Assembly: GCA_910587505.1 (NCBI GenBank)
Contig: CAJULD010000024.1
Span: 1-44,979 of the forward strand
Length of the DNA: 44,979 nt
Reading direction: 5' to 3'
From: an uncultured Oscillospiraceae bacterium
Lineage (GTDB): Bacteria; Bacillota; Clostridia; Oscillospirales; Oscillospiraceae
The notes under the pieces were generated by a model. It had not been told where the DNA came from. It did not search any database and saw only the letters and a list, made by a program, of their open reading frames with translations. This document shows, piece after piece, positions 15,734 to 23,948 of this stretch (its first letter is position 1; every line of letters begins with the position of its first letter). The translations under genes were made by a program, and so were the position numbers.

Positions 15734-16270
15734 TTATTGCTTATGCCTCTCCCGGCCAGGGACGATTTTGCGGCACCAGCCCTTCATGTGCCAGCCCACC
15801 GTTTCGCCGACCTCCCTGGAGGCCACCACTTTGTCCGCCAGGGTCAGCAGCCAGGCCTCGGAGTTCCGGGGCCAGGAGGCCAGAGGGAACATATGGCTGG
15901 CAATGGCATCCTTCTGCCGCTGATCCAGATCAAACATCCGGCTTGCCCGGTGGGCGGCGTGGGAGCCGTGAATAAAGGCGTGCATGTGGCGGATGCGCTG
16001 CCAGCCGGAGTAGCGGCGCATATACCGGCGGTGCTGCTCGCTTTGCCAGTCATAGCCGAAAAAGTCATGGAGCAGCGCGGCACGGGTCAGCGCCCGCACC
16101 CGCTCCTCCTTCAGACCGAACCGCCGCGCCAGCCGGTAGGCGAATTTGGCGGTGTCTACCGAGTGAATGTACAGGGAATTCTCCCCGCCGTGGTGGGGAC
16201 AGTCCCGAAGCTGCAGAAACTCCGGGTGCATGAGGATATCTTTTGTCATTTCCTGAAAGCTCTGGCCCAA
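15734..16270 (-). CDS. HD-domain protein (putative phosphohydrolase)
   Basis: About 178 residues with an HD domain: NSLYIHSVDTAKFAYRLA, the metal pair in AALLHDFFGYDW, DAIASHMFP and the distal aspartate in LLTLADKVVAS. HD proteins hydrolyse phosphate esters of nucleotides or related substrates; the substrate here is unknown. The start is uncertain. TTG 16270 has a strong GGAGGGG 6 nt upstream. ATG 16285 and ATG 16297 lack one, and 16297 coincides with the expected transcription start from the promoter at 16304-16333. A longer frame to 16543 has unconserved arginine-rich sequence. Confidence 0.75.
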   Translation of the reverse strand: MGQSFQEMTKDILMHPEFLQLRDCPHHGGENSLYIHSVDTAKFAYRLARRFGLKEERVRALTRAALLHDFFGYDWQSEQHRRYMRRYSGWQRIRHMHAFIHGSHAAHRASRMFDLDQRQKDAIASHMFPLASWPRNSEAWLLTLADKVVASREVGETVGWHMKGWCRKIVPGRERHKQ

Positions 16271-16303
16271 AGGAAACCCCTCCATTATCGTTGTCATGAT
16301 GAT

Positions 16304-16333
16304 ATTATATGTCCTCAGGCAGGTCAAATGCAA
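16304..16333 (-). promoter_or_regulatory. Promoter of the HD-domain gene
   Basis: On the minus strand TTGCAT (16328-16333), 18 nt, then TATAAT (16304-16309). Transcription should begin near 16297, which argues for the downstream TTG start. Confidence 0.55.
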
Positions 16334-16506
16334 GGGAAAAGATTGGAAGGATTTCTTAAGATTTTCCGCCGCCCTTCTTCGCCTGCATGCGAACCGTACC
16401 GGCAGAGCCCTCTGCCGGAAGAAGAACCTTCCGCTCACGGGGCCGGAGGGATCGCAAGGGGAAAGCTGTCCTGCCGCCCGAAGGCGGCAAATCTCCCTGA
16501 AACCTC

Positions 16507-16535
16507 TTGCCAATTGTTCCCCGTTGGTGCATAAT
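16507..16535 (+). promoter_or_regulatory. Possible promoter of the 1596-residue fusion gene
   Basis: TTGCCA (16507-16512), a 17-nt spacer and CATAAT (16530-16535). The leader from here to 16671 carries a GCACAGCCTG...TGTGCC inverted repeat and a fragment of the dispersed repeat at 16604-16631. Confidence 0.4.
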
Positions 16536-16603
16536 AGGAGCATATCCCCAAATTAATCAGGCACAGCCTGCCTGCATATTTACCGCTGTGCCGCGTTGAT
16601 CCG

Positions 16604-16631
16604 GCCTGAAATCCGTCAGGATTCCTGCGCT
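16604..16631 (+). repeat. Core fragment of the dispersed intergenic repeat
   Basis: 28 nt (GCCTGAAATCCGTCAGG followed by ATTCCTGCGCT) identical to the centre of the two longer copies at 25078 and 31968. It contains a CCTGA/TCAGG hairpin. Confidence 0.75.
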
Positions 16632-16671
16632 CTGAGGAAAACAGAAGCAACCCGGTAAGGAGGACCCCTCC

Positions 16672-19600
16672 ATGAATAAAAAAAGAATCCGCCAGATGAC
16701 CGGGGCGCTGCTGCGCCGCATTACGACGCAGCCCGCGGCCCGGTACCTCGCCCCCCACCGCGATATGCTGCGCCAGCTGCTGGAGGAGCAGAACTGCCTT
16801 CAGCGCTTTGTTCCGCTGTATGACGGAACCCGCCTGTCCTGCGCGGCGGTGCTCTCCCTGTGCAGGGAGGAGCTGAACCGGCTGTCTCCGGAGCCGGAGG
16901 AGGGCTGGCTCCTTTTCTCCTGCGACTTCGCCCGGAAGTCCATGTTCCCGGAGGAGGACCCCCGGCTGGAGCGCCACGGAGCGGGCGCGGTATTCTTCCT
17001 CTCCCTGCTTCAGGTCCTCTTTGACGCCGAGCGGGCCAGGCTGCCCTTCGATCCCATGTGGGATCTGGCGCTGCTGGAGGAGGAGGAACTCTCCGGCAGC
17101 GCCCATCAGGACAGCTACCGTCTCTTCCTGCGCGCCTGCCGCCGGGAGTATGTCTATGAGATGATGCGTCTGGGACTGGAGGTCACCCCCTGGCGGACGC
17201 TGGAGCACATTGCCGGGGTCCACCATGTGGCCCTCAGCGTGGCGCGGGACCTGAAACGGGCGGGGGTCCCCATTGACCTGCCGCTGGTGTCCGCCGGCGC
17301 GGCGGGACACGATATCGGCAAATACGGCTGCCGCCCCGGCGAGCGGGTGCCCTACCTCCACTACTACTATACCGACATCTGGTTTCAGCGCCGCCATATG
17401 GAGGACGTGGGCTATATCGCCGCCAACCACTCCGTCTGGGATCTGGAGCTGGACTACCTGCCGGCGGAAAGTCTGGCCCTCATTTACGCCGACTTCCGGG
17501 TCAAGCAGGAGCGGGGGCCCGACGGCAGGGAAATCACCAGGATCTCCACGCTGGCGGAGGCCTTCGACGTGATCCTGCACAAGCTGGACAACGTCACCAA
17601 CGAGAAGCGGACCCGGTATACCTTTGTTTATGCCAAGCTCCGGGATTTTGAGCGCTATATGGAAAGCCTGGGGGTGGACACCTCCCTCACCGGGACGCCC
17701 CATGCCGCCGCTTCCCGGCCGGACGCCGCCCTCATGGACCCGGCCGAGGCGGTGGAGGCCCTCCGGATGCTGGGCGTGGAGCACAACCTGGCCCTGATGG
17801 GCCGCCTTACCGGCCAGCGGACCTTCGCGGGGCTGCTGGAGCAGGCGAGAGGGGAGACGGACTGGCGGCGGCTGCGGGCCTGCCTGGGTGTGTTTGAGTC
17901 CTATTCCGTCTATCTCAGCCGGCCTCAGAAAATTCAGACGCTGGCCTTCCTCTACGAGCTTCTGATGCACCGGGAGGGGGACATCCGGCGGCAGGCGGCC
18001 GCCCTGATGGGAGAGATCATCGCCCGGTTCCACGCGGGCTACGCCAAGGAGACACCGGAGGACTGCCCCGTGGACCCGCGGGAGGACGCCGATCTGGAAC
18101 AGTGGCGGCTGTACCTGGCCAGGATCATCCGGCCGGACCGGAAGCTCATGGTCCAGCACCGCCGGTGGATCAGCTTCACCCTGAAAATGGTGGTCAACTC
18201 CCTGCTGGACAAGTGCGCCCCGGACCGCCGGGACCGGTTCCTGCGGGAATTCCTCCGCTACTACCGCCGTCCGGAGCGGCTGGAGGACGAGACCGCCTTC
18301 CAGCTGCTGGAAACCGCCACGGCCCTGCCGGTGGAGGTGCTGGCGGACCACCAGCGCTACGACCTGCTTTTCTTTGCCCAGACCCTCTCCTCCCGGAGGG
18401 ACCTGACGGTGCGGACGGCGGCGGTGCTGCTGCTGGACTATCTCCGCCCCGCCATCTCCGCTCAGGATGTGCTGCTGGGCGCGCTGAGGGAGGTGGATTG
18501 CCGGGGCAGCCGGTCCCTGGCGCTGCTGCGGGAGCGGACCATGGGGGAGATCACCGGACAATCCGGCGTGCCGCTGCTGCCCAGGGAGGCGGTGTCGGAA
18601 ATCTTCCTGGACAACCTGAAAACCGCCACGCCCTGGATTGTCAAGGAGGTGAACATCCGCCTGCTGACCTGGTTCGTCCAGGGCGGCGGCGGGAACCTGC
18701 TGCACATCGCCACCCACCTGACCAATCTGGTGAAGGTCAGCGACCGGGTCACCGTCCGCCACGCGGCGGGGGCCGCCCTGCTGTCCATCGCAGGGCGGCT
18801 GTCCACCGAGGAGCGCAACGAGGTGGCCGTGGAGCTGTGCCGGGGCCTGGAGATCGGGCAGCAGGAGTTTGCCAAATACATTCCCGGCTATCTGGGCCGG
18901 TTCTGTCTGTGGCTGCCGCCGGTGCAGCTGGAGGAGATGCTCGCGGAGCTGGACGGCTCGCTGTGCTCCTCCAATGCCAGAGTGGTGTCCGCCGCCCTGG
19001 ACACCGTGGGCGTCATCTATGAGGAGTACGACACCTACCGCGTCCGCTTCCCGGAAAAGGACGAGGTCTACCGCCGCCGCCGGGAGCGGCTGCTGGGGAT
19101 GCTCCTTAAAGGGCTGGCCGGTTTCCGCGCCGGGGTGCGGCAGGAGGCGCTGTTTGTTCTGGGACGGCACGTGTTCGGCTCCGGGATACTGGGGGTACAC
19201 GAGAAGCGCCGTGCTTTCCTGCTGACGCTGAAAAAGATTCTGGCGCTGCTGCGGCTGGATCAGGGGGACGAGCTGACCTTCTACTACCGCGCCGCCATGC
19301 TGGGCCGCCTTTACCGGTTTTTGACGGAGCAGGAGATTCTCCGGGGCGGGTTCCGCTTTGAGGCTCCCCGGCCTGTCGCCTTCTTCCCCGGCACCTTCGA
19401 CCCCTTTACGCTGTCTCACAAGGGCATCGTCCGGGCCATTCGGGATTTGGGTTATGAGGTGCTGCTGGCCATCGACGAATTTTCCTGGTCCAAGAAGACC
19501 CAGCCCCACCGCATCCGCCGCCGCCTTGCCTCCATCTCCACGGCGGATGAATTCCATGTGTCCATTTTCCCGGAAAATTTCCCGGTGAACATCGCCAATC

Positions 19601-21462
19601 CGGAAAATCTGGCCGCTCTCCGGGCTGCCTTTCCGGGGCGGGAGGTGGCCATTGTGGTGGGCAGCGACGTGGTGGCCAACGCCTCCTCCTATCGCAGGCC
19701 GCCTCAGGAGAATTCCATTCAGACCTTTGACCACATCATCTTCCGCCGGGATCAGGGCGGGCGGGACCGCCACGACTACAGCGGCATCACCGGCCGGGTG
19801 GTGGAGCTTACCCTGCCCACCCACCTGGAGGAGATCAGCTCCACCCGTATCCGGGAGGCCATCGACCAGGGCAGGGACATCTCCAACCTCATCGACCCGG
19901 TGGCACAGGAGTTTATCTATCTCCACGGCCTGTACCTCCGGGAGCCCCAAGACAAGCCGGTGCTGCGCCTGGAGGAGCTGGAGTTCCAGCAGTGCGCCGG
20001 GATGACGGAGGAGGCGGAGGACGCCGTCCGCTCCGCCCTGCCCCACCACCCGGACGCCGGGCGGCTGTGCGGGACTCTGCGGCAGCTGGGGGACCAACTG
20101 TGCATCCTCCGCCGGGGGAAGGAGGCGCTGGGCTTTGCCAGCTATCGGTGTCTGGAATCCCACCGGCTGTTCTCCCGGCTGGGCAACGCGCAGCTGAGCG
20201 CCTTCGTCCGCCGGGAGACCGGCGGGCGGGTGCTGGTCATCAGCGGCATCTACGTACCCAGGGGCCCCGCCCAGCTGGATTTCTGCCAGCTGCTGCTCAC
20301 CGAGGTCCTTACCCTGGCCCTGCGGCAGGAGTTCCACTTTGCCCTCTACTGCCCGGCGGAGGCCACCGTGCCCTATGTGCGGGAGGTTCTGGCCTTACAG
20401 GGCTTTGTCACCGCCCCGTTGACGGACCACGATCAGGAGCTCCTCACCGTGGATATGCGTCGTCCCGTCGTGCTCACCCGGAACATCGAGACCACCATCA
20501 AGGCTCCCCTCAACGCCAACCCCCGGGTACTGGAGGCCGTGTCCGCCGCCCACCGGCGGCTCCAGCGGGCGCTGACGGAAATGTATCCCGGCTGTCTGGT
20601 GCTGTCCGTGTCGGCGGGGGTGGTATATCAGCGGCTGCTGCGGCGGATTGCCGCCTGCAACGGCGTGCCGCCTCAACCGGCGGGAGTCCTGGGGGAGTGC
20701 ATCTGCGTGCCCTTCGGCAAGATTCTCCGGGGTGTGGCGGTGCCCAATACCGTGACCAAAACGCTGCACACCGACAAGGTCTATGAACCGGACCTGTCCG
20801 CTTTCTCCGTGGAGGCCTACCCCTTTTACTCCCCGCTGCCGGACCAGGTGCGGACCATCCGCGCCTTTGACCGCCCGGTGATCCTGGTGGACGACATGCT
20901 CCACGACGGTAAGCGGATCCACGCCCTGGCGCCGTTTCTGGCTGAAACCGGCGCCCAGGTGCGACAGGTGCTGGTGGGCTATCTCACCGGCATGGGCCGG
21001 GACACGATGGAACAGCTGGGCTACCCGGTGGACAGTGTATACTACCTGCCCAATCTCCGGCTGCGGTTTGTGGAGTCCACCCTGTATCCCTTCATCGGCG
21101 GCGACACCGTCCGCCGCTCCGAGCCCATGGCGGGAGGGCTCCATCCGGCGGTGAACCGTATTTTCCCCTATGCCGCCCCGGATTTCAGCGAGGATTGCGC
21201 CGACGGCTCCACCTATCATCTGAGCCTGTGCTGCCTGGAGAACGCCCGGGACATTCTCCTTACGCTGGAGACGGAGTACCGTGCCCTCTACGCCCGGAAC
21301 CTGACCCTCAGCCGTCTGGGGGAGGCGGTGATCCTGCCCCTGTGCCCGGACAAGGGCAGCTGTATGTCCTATGACCTGAGCCGCAGCGCGTCCACCTACC
21401 TGGACAACGACATTGAAATGCTCCGGCGGCTCCAGGCCAACTTTAAAATTGTGATAGGGTGA
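16672..21462 (+). CDS. Giant multidomain protein: HD, helical repeats, nucleotidylyltransferase, GNAT-like and phosphoribosyltransferase-like
   Basis: 1596 residues. Residues 1-170 are helical. An HD domain spans about 180-306 (H184-H185, H213-D214 in AGHDIGK, H253 in ANHSVWD, D306). A long HEAT-like helical region covers about 350-890. A NadD/CoaD-like nucleotidylyltransferase runs from 900 to 1090, with FFPGTFDPFTLSHKG (T913, H916) and ISSTRIR (1055-1061). About 1105-1245 resembles a GNAT fold. About 1285-1490 looks like a type-I phosphoribosyltransferase with the PRPP-loop-like VILVDDMLHDGKR (1403-1415). No signal peptide or membrane segment is seen. AAGGAGG precedes ATG 16672. A dehydrogenase-like gene follows within 8 nt. 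The domains suggest nucleotide or cofactor chemistry (NAD-like), but the reaction is unknown. Confidence 0.85.
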   Translation: MNKKRIRQMTGALLRRITTQPAARYLAPHRDMLRQLLEEQNCLQRFVPLYDGTRLSCAAVLSLCREELNRLSPEPEEGWLLFSCDFARKSMFPEEDPRLERHGAGAVFFLSLLQVLFDAERARLPFDPMWDLALLEEEELSGSAHQDSYRLFLRACRREYVYEMMRLGLEVTPWRTLEHIAGVHHVALSVARDLKRAGVPIDLPLVSAGAAGHDIGKYGCRPGERVPYLHYYYTDIWFQRRHMEDVGYIAANHSVWDLELDYLPAESLALIYADFRVKQERGPDGREITRISTLAEAFDVILHKLDNVTNEKRTRYTFVYAKLRDFERYMESLGVDTSLTGTPHAAASRPDAALMDPAEAVEALRMLGVEHNLALMGRLTGQRTFAGLLEQARGETDWRRLRACLGVFESYSVYLSRPQKIQTLAFLYELLMHREGDIRRQAAALMGEIIARFHAGYAKETPEDCPVDPREDADLEQWRLYLARIIRPDRKLMVQHRRWISFTLKMVVNSLLDKCAPDRRDRFLREFLRYYRRPERLEDETAFQLLETATALPVEVLADHQRYDLLFFAQTLSSRRDLTVRTAAVLLLDYLRPAISAQDVLLGALREVDCRGSRSLALLRERTMGEITGQSGVPLLPREAVSEIFLDNLKTATPWIVKEVNIRLLTWFVQGGGGNLLHIATHLTNLVKVSDRVTVRHAAGAALLSIAGRLSTEERNEVAVELCRGLEIGQQEFAKYIPGYLGRFCLWLPPVQLEEMLAELDGSLCSSNARVVSAALDTVGVIYEEYDTYRVRFPEKDEVYRRRRERLLGMLLKGLAGFRAGVRQEALFVLGRHVFGSGILGVHEKRRAFLLTLKKILALLRLDQGDELTFYYRAAMLGRLYRFLTEQEILRGGFRFEAPRPVAFFPGTFDPFTLSHKGIVRAIRDLGYEVLLAIDEFSWSKKTQPHRIRRRLASISTADEFHVSIFPENFPVNIANPENLAALRAAFPGREVAIVVGSDVVANASSYRRPPQENSIQTFDHIIFRRDQGGRDRHDYSGITGRVVELTLPTHLEEISSTRIREAIDQGRDISNLIDPVAQEFIYLHGLYLREPQDKPVLRLEELEFQQCAGMTEEAEDAVRSALPHHPDAGRLCGTLRQLGDQLCILRRGKEALGFASYRCLESHRLFSRLGNAQLSAFVRRETGGRVLVISGIYVPRGPAQLDFCQLLLTEVLTLALRQEFHFALYCPAEATVPYVREVLALQGFVTAPLTDHDQELLTVDMRRPVVLTRNIETTIKAPLNANPRVLEAVSAAHRRLQRALTEMYPGCLVLSVSAGVVYQRLLRRIAACNGVPPQPAGVLGECICVPFGKILRGVAVPNTVTKTLHTDKVYEPDLSAFSVEAYPFYSPLPDQVRTIRAFDRPVILVDDMLHDGKRIHALAPFLAETGAQVRQVLVGYLTGMGRDTMEQLGYPVDSVYYLPNLRLRFVESTLYPFIGGDTVRRSEPMAGGLHPAVNRIFPYAAPDFSEDCADGSTYHLSLCCLENARDILLTLETEYRALYARNLTLSRLGEAVILPLCPDKGSCMSYDLSRSASTYLDNDIEMLRRLQANFKIVIG

Positions 21463-21470
21463 GAAAAAAT

Positions 21471-22466
21471 ATGGAAAATCATCTGCATTTTTGTACCGGC
21501 GGAAACCGGGCGCCGGAGGGCTTTTCCCTGGAGGTTCCGGCACGGAAGACGCAGTACCGGGTCCACATTCTGGCGCTGGGGGATGTGGGCAGCACTCTGG
21601 CCACGGGACTGCGGCTGCTGGGGGGGGACGTGATCTCCACGCTGGGCATCTGCGATGTGCGGGAGGGCGTGCCCCAGCGGTGGGAGTTCGAACTCAACCA
21701 GATCAGCGCCCCCGGTGGGCGATTCCCCCAGGTAGAAATTGTGGATACAGATCACATCCTGGATTGCGACGTGTTCCTGTTCTGCGCGTCCCGGTTCGTG
21801 CCGGATACGGCGGTGAAAACCGGAGACGTGCGCATGGCCCAGTATGAGCTGAACCGGCCTCTTGTGGCCGGTTATGGCCGCATGGCCAGAGAGAAGGGGT
21901 TCCGGGGCATGTTCTGCGTGGTCAGCGACCCGGTGGACCATCTGTGCCGGGCGGCGCTGCTGGAGAGCAACCGGAATGAGGCGGGGGAGCTGGACTGCCG
22001 CGGCCTGTCCGCCGGACAGGTCCGGGGCTTCGGCCTGGGGGTGATGAATGCGCGGGCCATGTACTACGCCCGGCGGGATCCCCGGTTCGCCTCCTATCTC
22101 ACCGAGGGCCGGGCCTTCGGCCCCCACGGGGAGGGCCTGATTATCGCCAACTCCATCCGCCGCTATGACGACGCGCTGTCCCGGGAGCTGACGGAACTGA
22201 CAAAAAACGCCAATCTGGAGATGCGGGGACTGGGGTACAAGCCCTACGTGGCTCCCGCCCTGTCCTCCGGAGCACTGAGCCTTCTCGCCTGCCTGCGGGG
22301 GGAGTGGCAGTATTCCTCCGTCTATCTGGACGGCGTATTCTTCGGCGTGCGAAACCGCCTGACGGAGGCCGGGTGCGAGGTGGAGGAAGCCGCCGTCCCG
22401 AAGGAGCTGGAGGAGCGGATACGGGAAACGGTGGCAATGCTGAGGGAGAGCGCTACCTTTTCCTGA
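21471..22466 (+). CDS. Lactate/malate-dehydrogenase-family protein, atypical
   Basis: 331 residues with the NAD-binding motif HILALGDVGSTLATGL at about 29-44. The substrate-binding region reads CASRFVPDTAVKTGDVRMAQ, and PHGEG with H219 corresponds to the catalytic His of LDH/MDH. The N-terminus (HLHFCTGGNRAPEGFSLEVP) extends beyond the usual family start. ATG 21471 has AGGGTGAG, which overlaps the stop of the preceding giant gene, so the two are almost certainly co-expressed; GTG 21459 is an alternative in-frame start. Co-transcription with a protein bearing nucleotidylyltransferase and phosphoribosyltransferase domains suggests a joint role, perhaps in NAD-related or nucleoside chemistry. 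It is unlikely to be ordinary lactate or malate dehydrogenase. Confidence 0.75.
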   Translation: MENHLHFCTGGNRAPEGFSLEVPARKTQYRVHILALGDVGSTLATGLRLLGGDVISTLGICDVREGVPQRWEFELNQISAPGGRFPQVEIVDTDHILDCDVFLFCASRFVPDTAVKTGDVRMAQYELNRPLVAGYGRMAREKGFRGMFCVVSDPVDHLCRAALLESNRNEAGELDCRGLSAGQVRGFGLGVMNARAMYYARRDPRFASYLTEGRAFGPHGEGLIIANSIRRYDDALSRELTELTKNANLEMRGLGYKPYVAPALSSGALSLLACLRGEWQYSSVYLDGVFFGVRNRLTEAGCEVEEAAVPKELEERIRETVAMLRESATFS

Positions 22467-22525
22467 ACAGGCAGCAGAAAGAACTCCGGGAATTTGACGT
22501 GGCCGCCCCGCAGGGGCTTCGTGAA

Positions 22526-22570
22526 AATCCCCCGGCCAGAGAAGCGGAGCTTCCCGGCCGGGGGATTCTT
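22526..22570. terminator. Terminator between the dehydrogenase-like gene and apbE
   Basis: A 12-bp stem AATCCCCCGGCC/GGCCGGGGGATT encloses a smaller GAAGC/GCTTC hairpin. CTTCCTTT follows on the plus strand and TTTTC on the minus strand, so it can serve both convergent genes. Confidence 0.75.
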
Positions 22571-22586
22571 CCTTTCCGGAAAAACG

Positions 22587-23636
22587 CTATTTCCGAATGA
22601 CCTCCAGAGGATGGTTCTTCCAGTCGCCGTAAAGGGAGAAGCAGTCCTCCAGCCCTTCGGTGATAACGGCGGTCCCGTCCTTCTCCAGAAGGAGGAACTC
22701 GAAGTCCGGATGCTCCCGCCACCATGCCTCCGCCTGCTCCCGGCCCATGACGAACAGGGCGGTGGACAGGGCGTCCGCCTGTACCCCCCGGTCCGCCACG
22801 ACGGTGACCGAGGCCAGGCTGTTTTGTACCGGGCGGCCGCTGGCGGGATTGATGATATGGCAGAAAATCTCCCCGTCCTGCTCAAAATACCGCTGGTAGC
22901 CGCCGGAGGTAACCACCGCCTTGTCCACGATCTCCAGTGCGCCGGCGTAGCCCCCCTCCGGGGCCTGCACCGCCACCCGCCAGGGGGATCCGTCCGGCTT
23001 CGTACCCAAAGCCTGCACATTGCCTCCCAGCTCTACGATGGAGCAGATCATGCCGGTGGACCGGAACAGGTCCATGAGCCGGTCCCCGGCATACCCCTTG
23101 GCCACCGCTCCCAGATCCAGCTCCACGCCCTCCGGAAGAGTGAGGCCGTCTTCCGTCAGGCCAACCTGCGTGAAATCCACCTTTTTCAGCAGGGCCTCCA
23201 GCTCCGCCGCCTCTGGTACCCGGTACTCCCCTGTGGTGAACCCCCAGGCCCGGACCACCGGGTAAATGGTTACGTCCAGCGCGCCCTCCGTCTCTTCACA
23301 CAGCGCCAGCGCCTCCTCCAGCAGCCGCCGGGTGTCCTCCGACAGCGGGACCGTTTCCCCCCCGCTGTGGTTGGCCCGGTAGATTTCGCTGCCCGCATCG
23401 GTCACGGACAGCAGGGCGTCCAGCTCCTGGAGCAGCCCGGCAGCCTGCCGGAGGTGTTCCTGCGCTACGCTGCCGGGCTGATTGTAGATTGTCATGGTCA
23501 TGAAGGTGTCCATGGCCGTCAGCTCATAGCGGATCGGGTTATCCCCCGGCGCTTCGCAGTTTTCGCCGCCGTGGGGCTGACAGCCGGCCAGCAGGACCAG
23601 GACCGGCAGAAATATCAAAACGCGGGACAGCTTCAT
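22587..23636 (-). CDS. apbE: FAD:protein FMN transferase (ApbE), lipoprotein
   Basis: 349 residues. A lipoprotein signal peptide ends in LLAGC with the modified cysteine at residue 19. The ApbE domain follows: AMDTFMTMTIY, VELDLGAVAKGYAGDRLMD, VELGGNVQALG, HIINPASGRPV and DALSTALFVMG. ApbE proteins attach FMN from FAD to threonines of membrane redox complexes such as RNF or NQR. No such complex is encoded in the window, so its target lies elsewhere. AGGAG lies about 9 nt before ATG 23636; the frame could continue to 23732, but that would bury the signal peptide. It has its own strong promoter. Confidence 0.92.
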   Translation of the reverse strand: MKLSRVLIFLPVLVLLAGCQPHGGENCEAPGDNPIRYELTAMDTFMTMTIYNQPGSVAQEHLRQAAGLLQELDALLSVTDAGSEIYRANHSGGETVPLSEDTRRLLEEALALCEETEGALDVTIYPVVRAWGFTTGEYRVPEAAELEALLKKVDFTQVGLTEDGLTLPEGVELDLGAVAKGYAGDRLMDLFRSTGMICSIVELGGNVQALGTKPDGSPWRVAVQAPEGGYAGALEIVDKAVVTSGGYQRYFEQDGEIFCHIINPASGRPVQNSLASVTVVADRGVQADALSTALFVMGREQAEAWWREHPDFEFLLLEKDGTAVITEGLEDCFSLYGDWKNHPLEVIRK

Positions 23637-23666
23637 GGCCGGGACTCCTCTCGGGTATTTTCTGTC

Positions 23667-23695
23667 AGTATACCAGACGTCGCCCCGGCGGTCAA
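23667..23695 (-). promoter_or_regulatory. Promoter of apbE
   Basis: TTGACC (23690-23695), a 17-nt spacer and TATACT (23667-23672) on the minus strand. Confidence 0.7.
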
Positions 23696-23872
23696 TGGAT
23701 TTGCTTTCCCCTTGTGGGAAAAGCAACAGCAATTCTGCGACGGTCCCAGCCGTGGACCCGCCCTCGGCGGACTTAACACTTCACGGAGGGGCGCGCAGGT
23801 CCCGGAGATGCATGATTGCCCCGCCGCCCCGGAGGGGCGGTAAAGAAAATGGCAAAAAATCAGATTTCTGTC

Positions 23873-23900
23873 TTGACAAATTCTAAGAATTGGCTACAAT
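23873..23900 (+). promoter_or_regulatory. Promoter of the PTS_EIIC_2-like gene
   Basis: A full-consensus TTGACA (23873-23878), a 16-nt spacer and TACAAT (23895-23900). The spacer holds the near-palindrome AATTCTAAGAATT, and TGTCATGACA, a perfect 10-bp palindrome, lies just past the start site; either could be an operator. The gap upstream (23696-23872) contains a CCGCCCCGGAGGGGCGG hairpin and nothing else I recognise. Confidence 0.65.
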
Positions 23901-23948
23901 GGTTTAGGCATGTGTCATGACATGTGCTCAGATTTGAAAAGCAGGTAC

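Noticed and set aside
16435..20337. A 1300-codon open frame antisense to the giant fusion gene
   Set aside because: Composition (Gln/Pro/His/Gly-rich) is typical of antisense shadows, and the plus-strand frame has clear domain motifs.
22304..22600. Short plus-strand frame overlapping the dehydrogenase-like gene end
   Set aside because: It runs through the terminator hairpin and has no ribosome binding site or homology I recognise.
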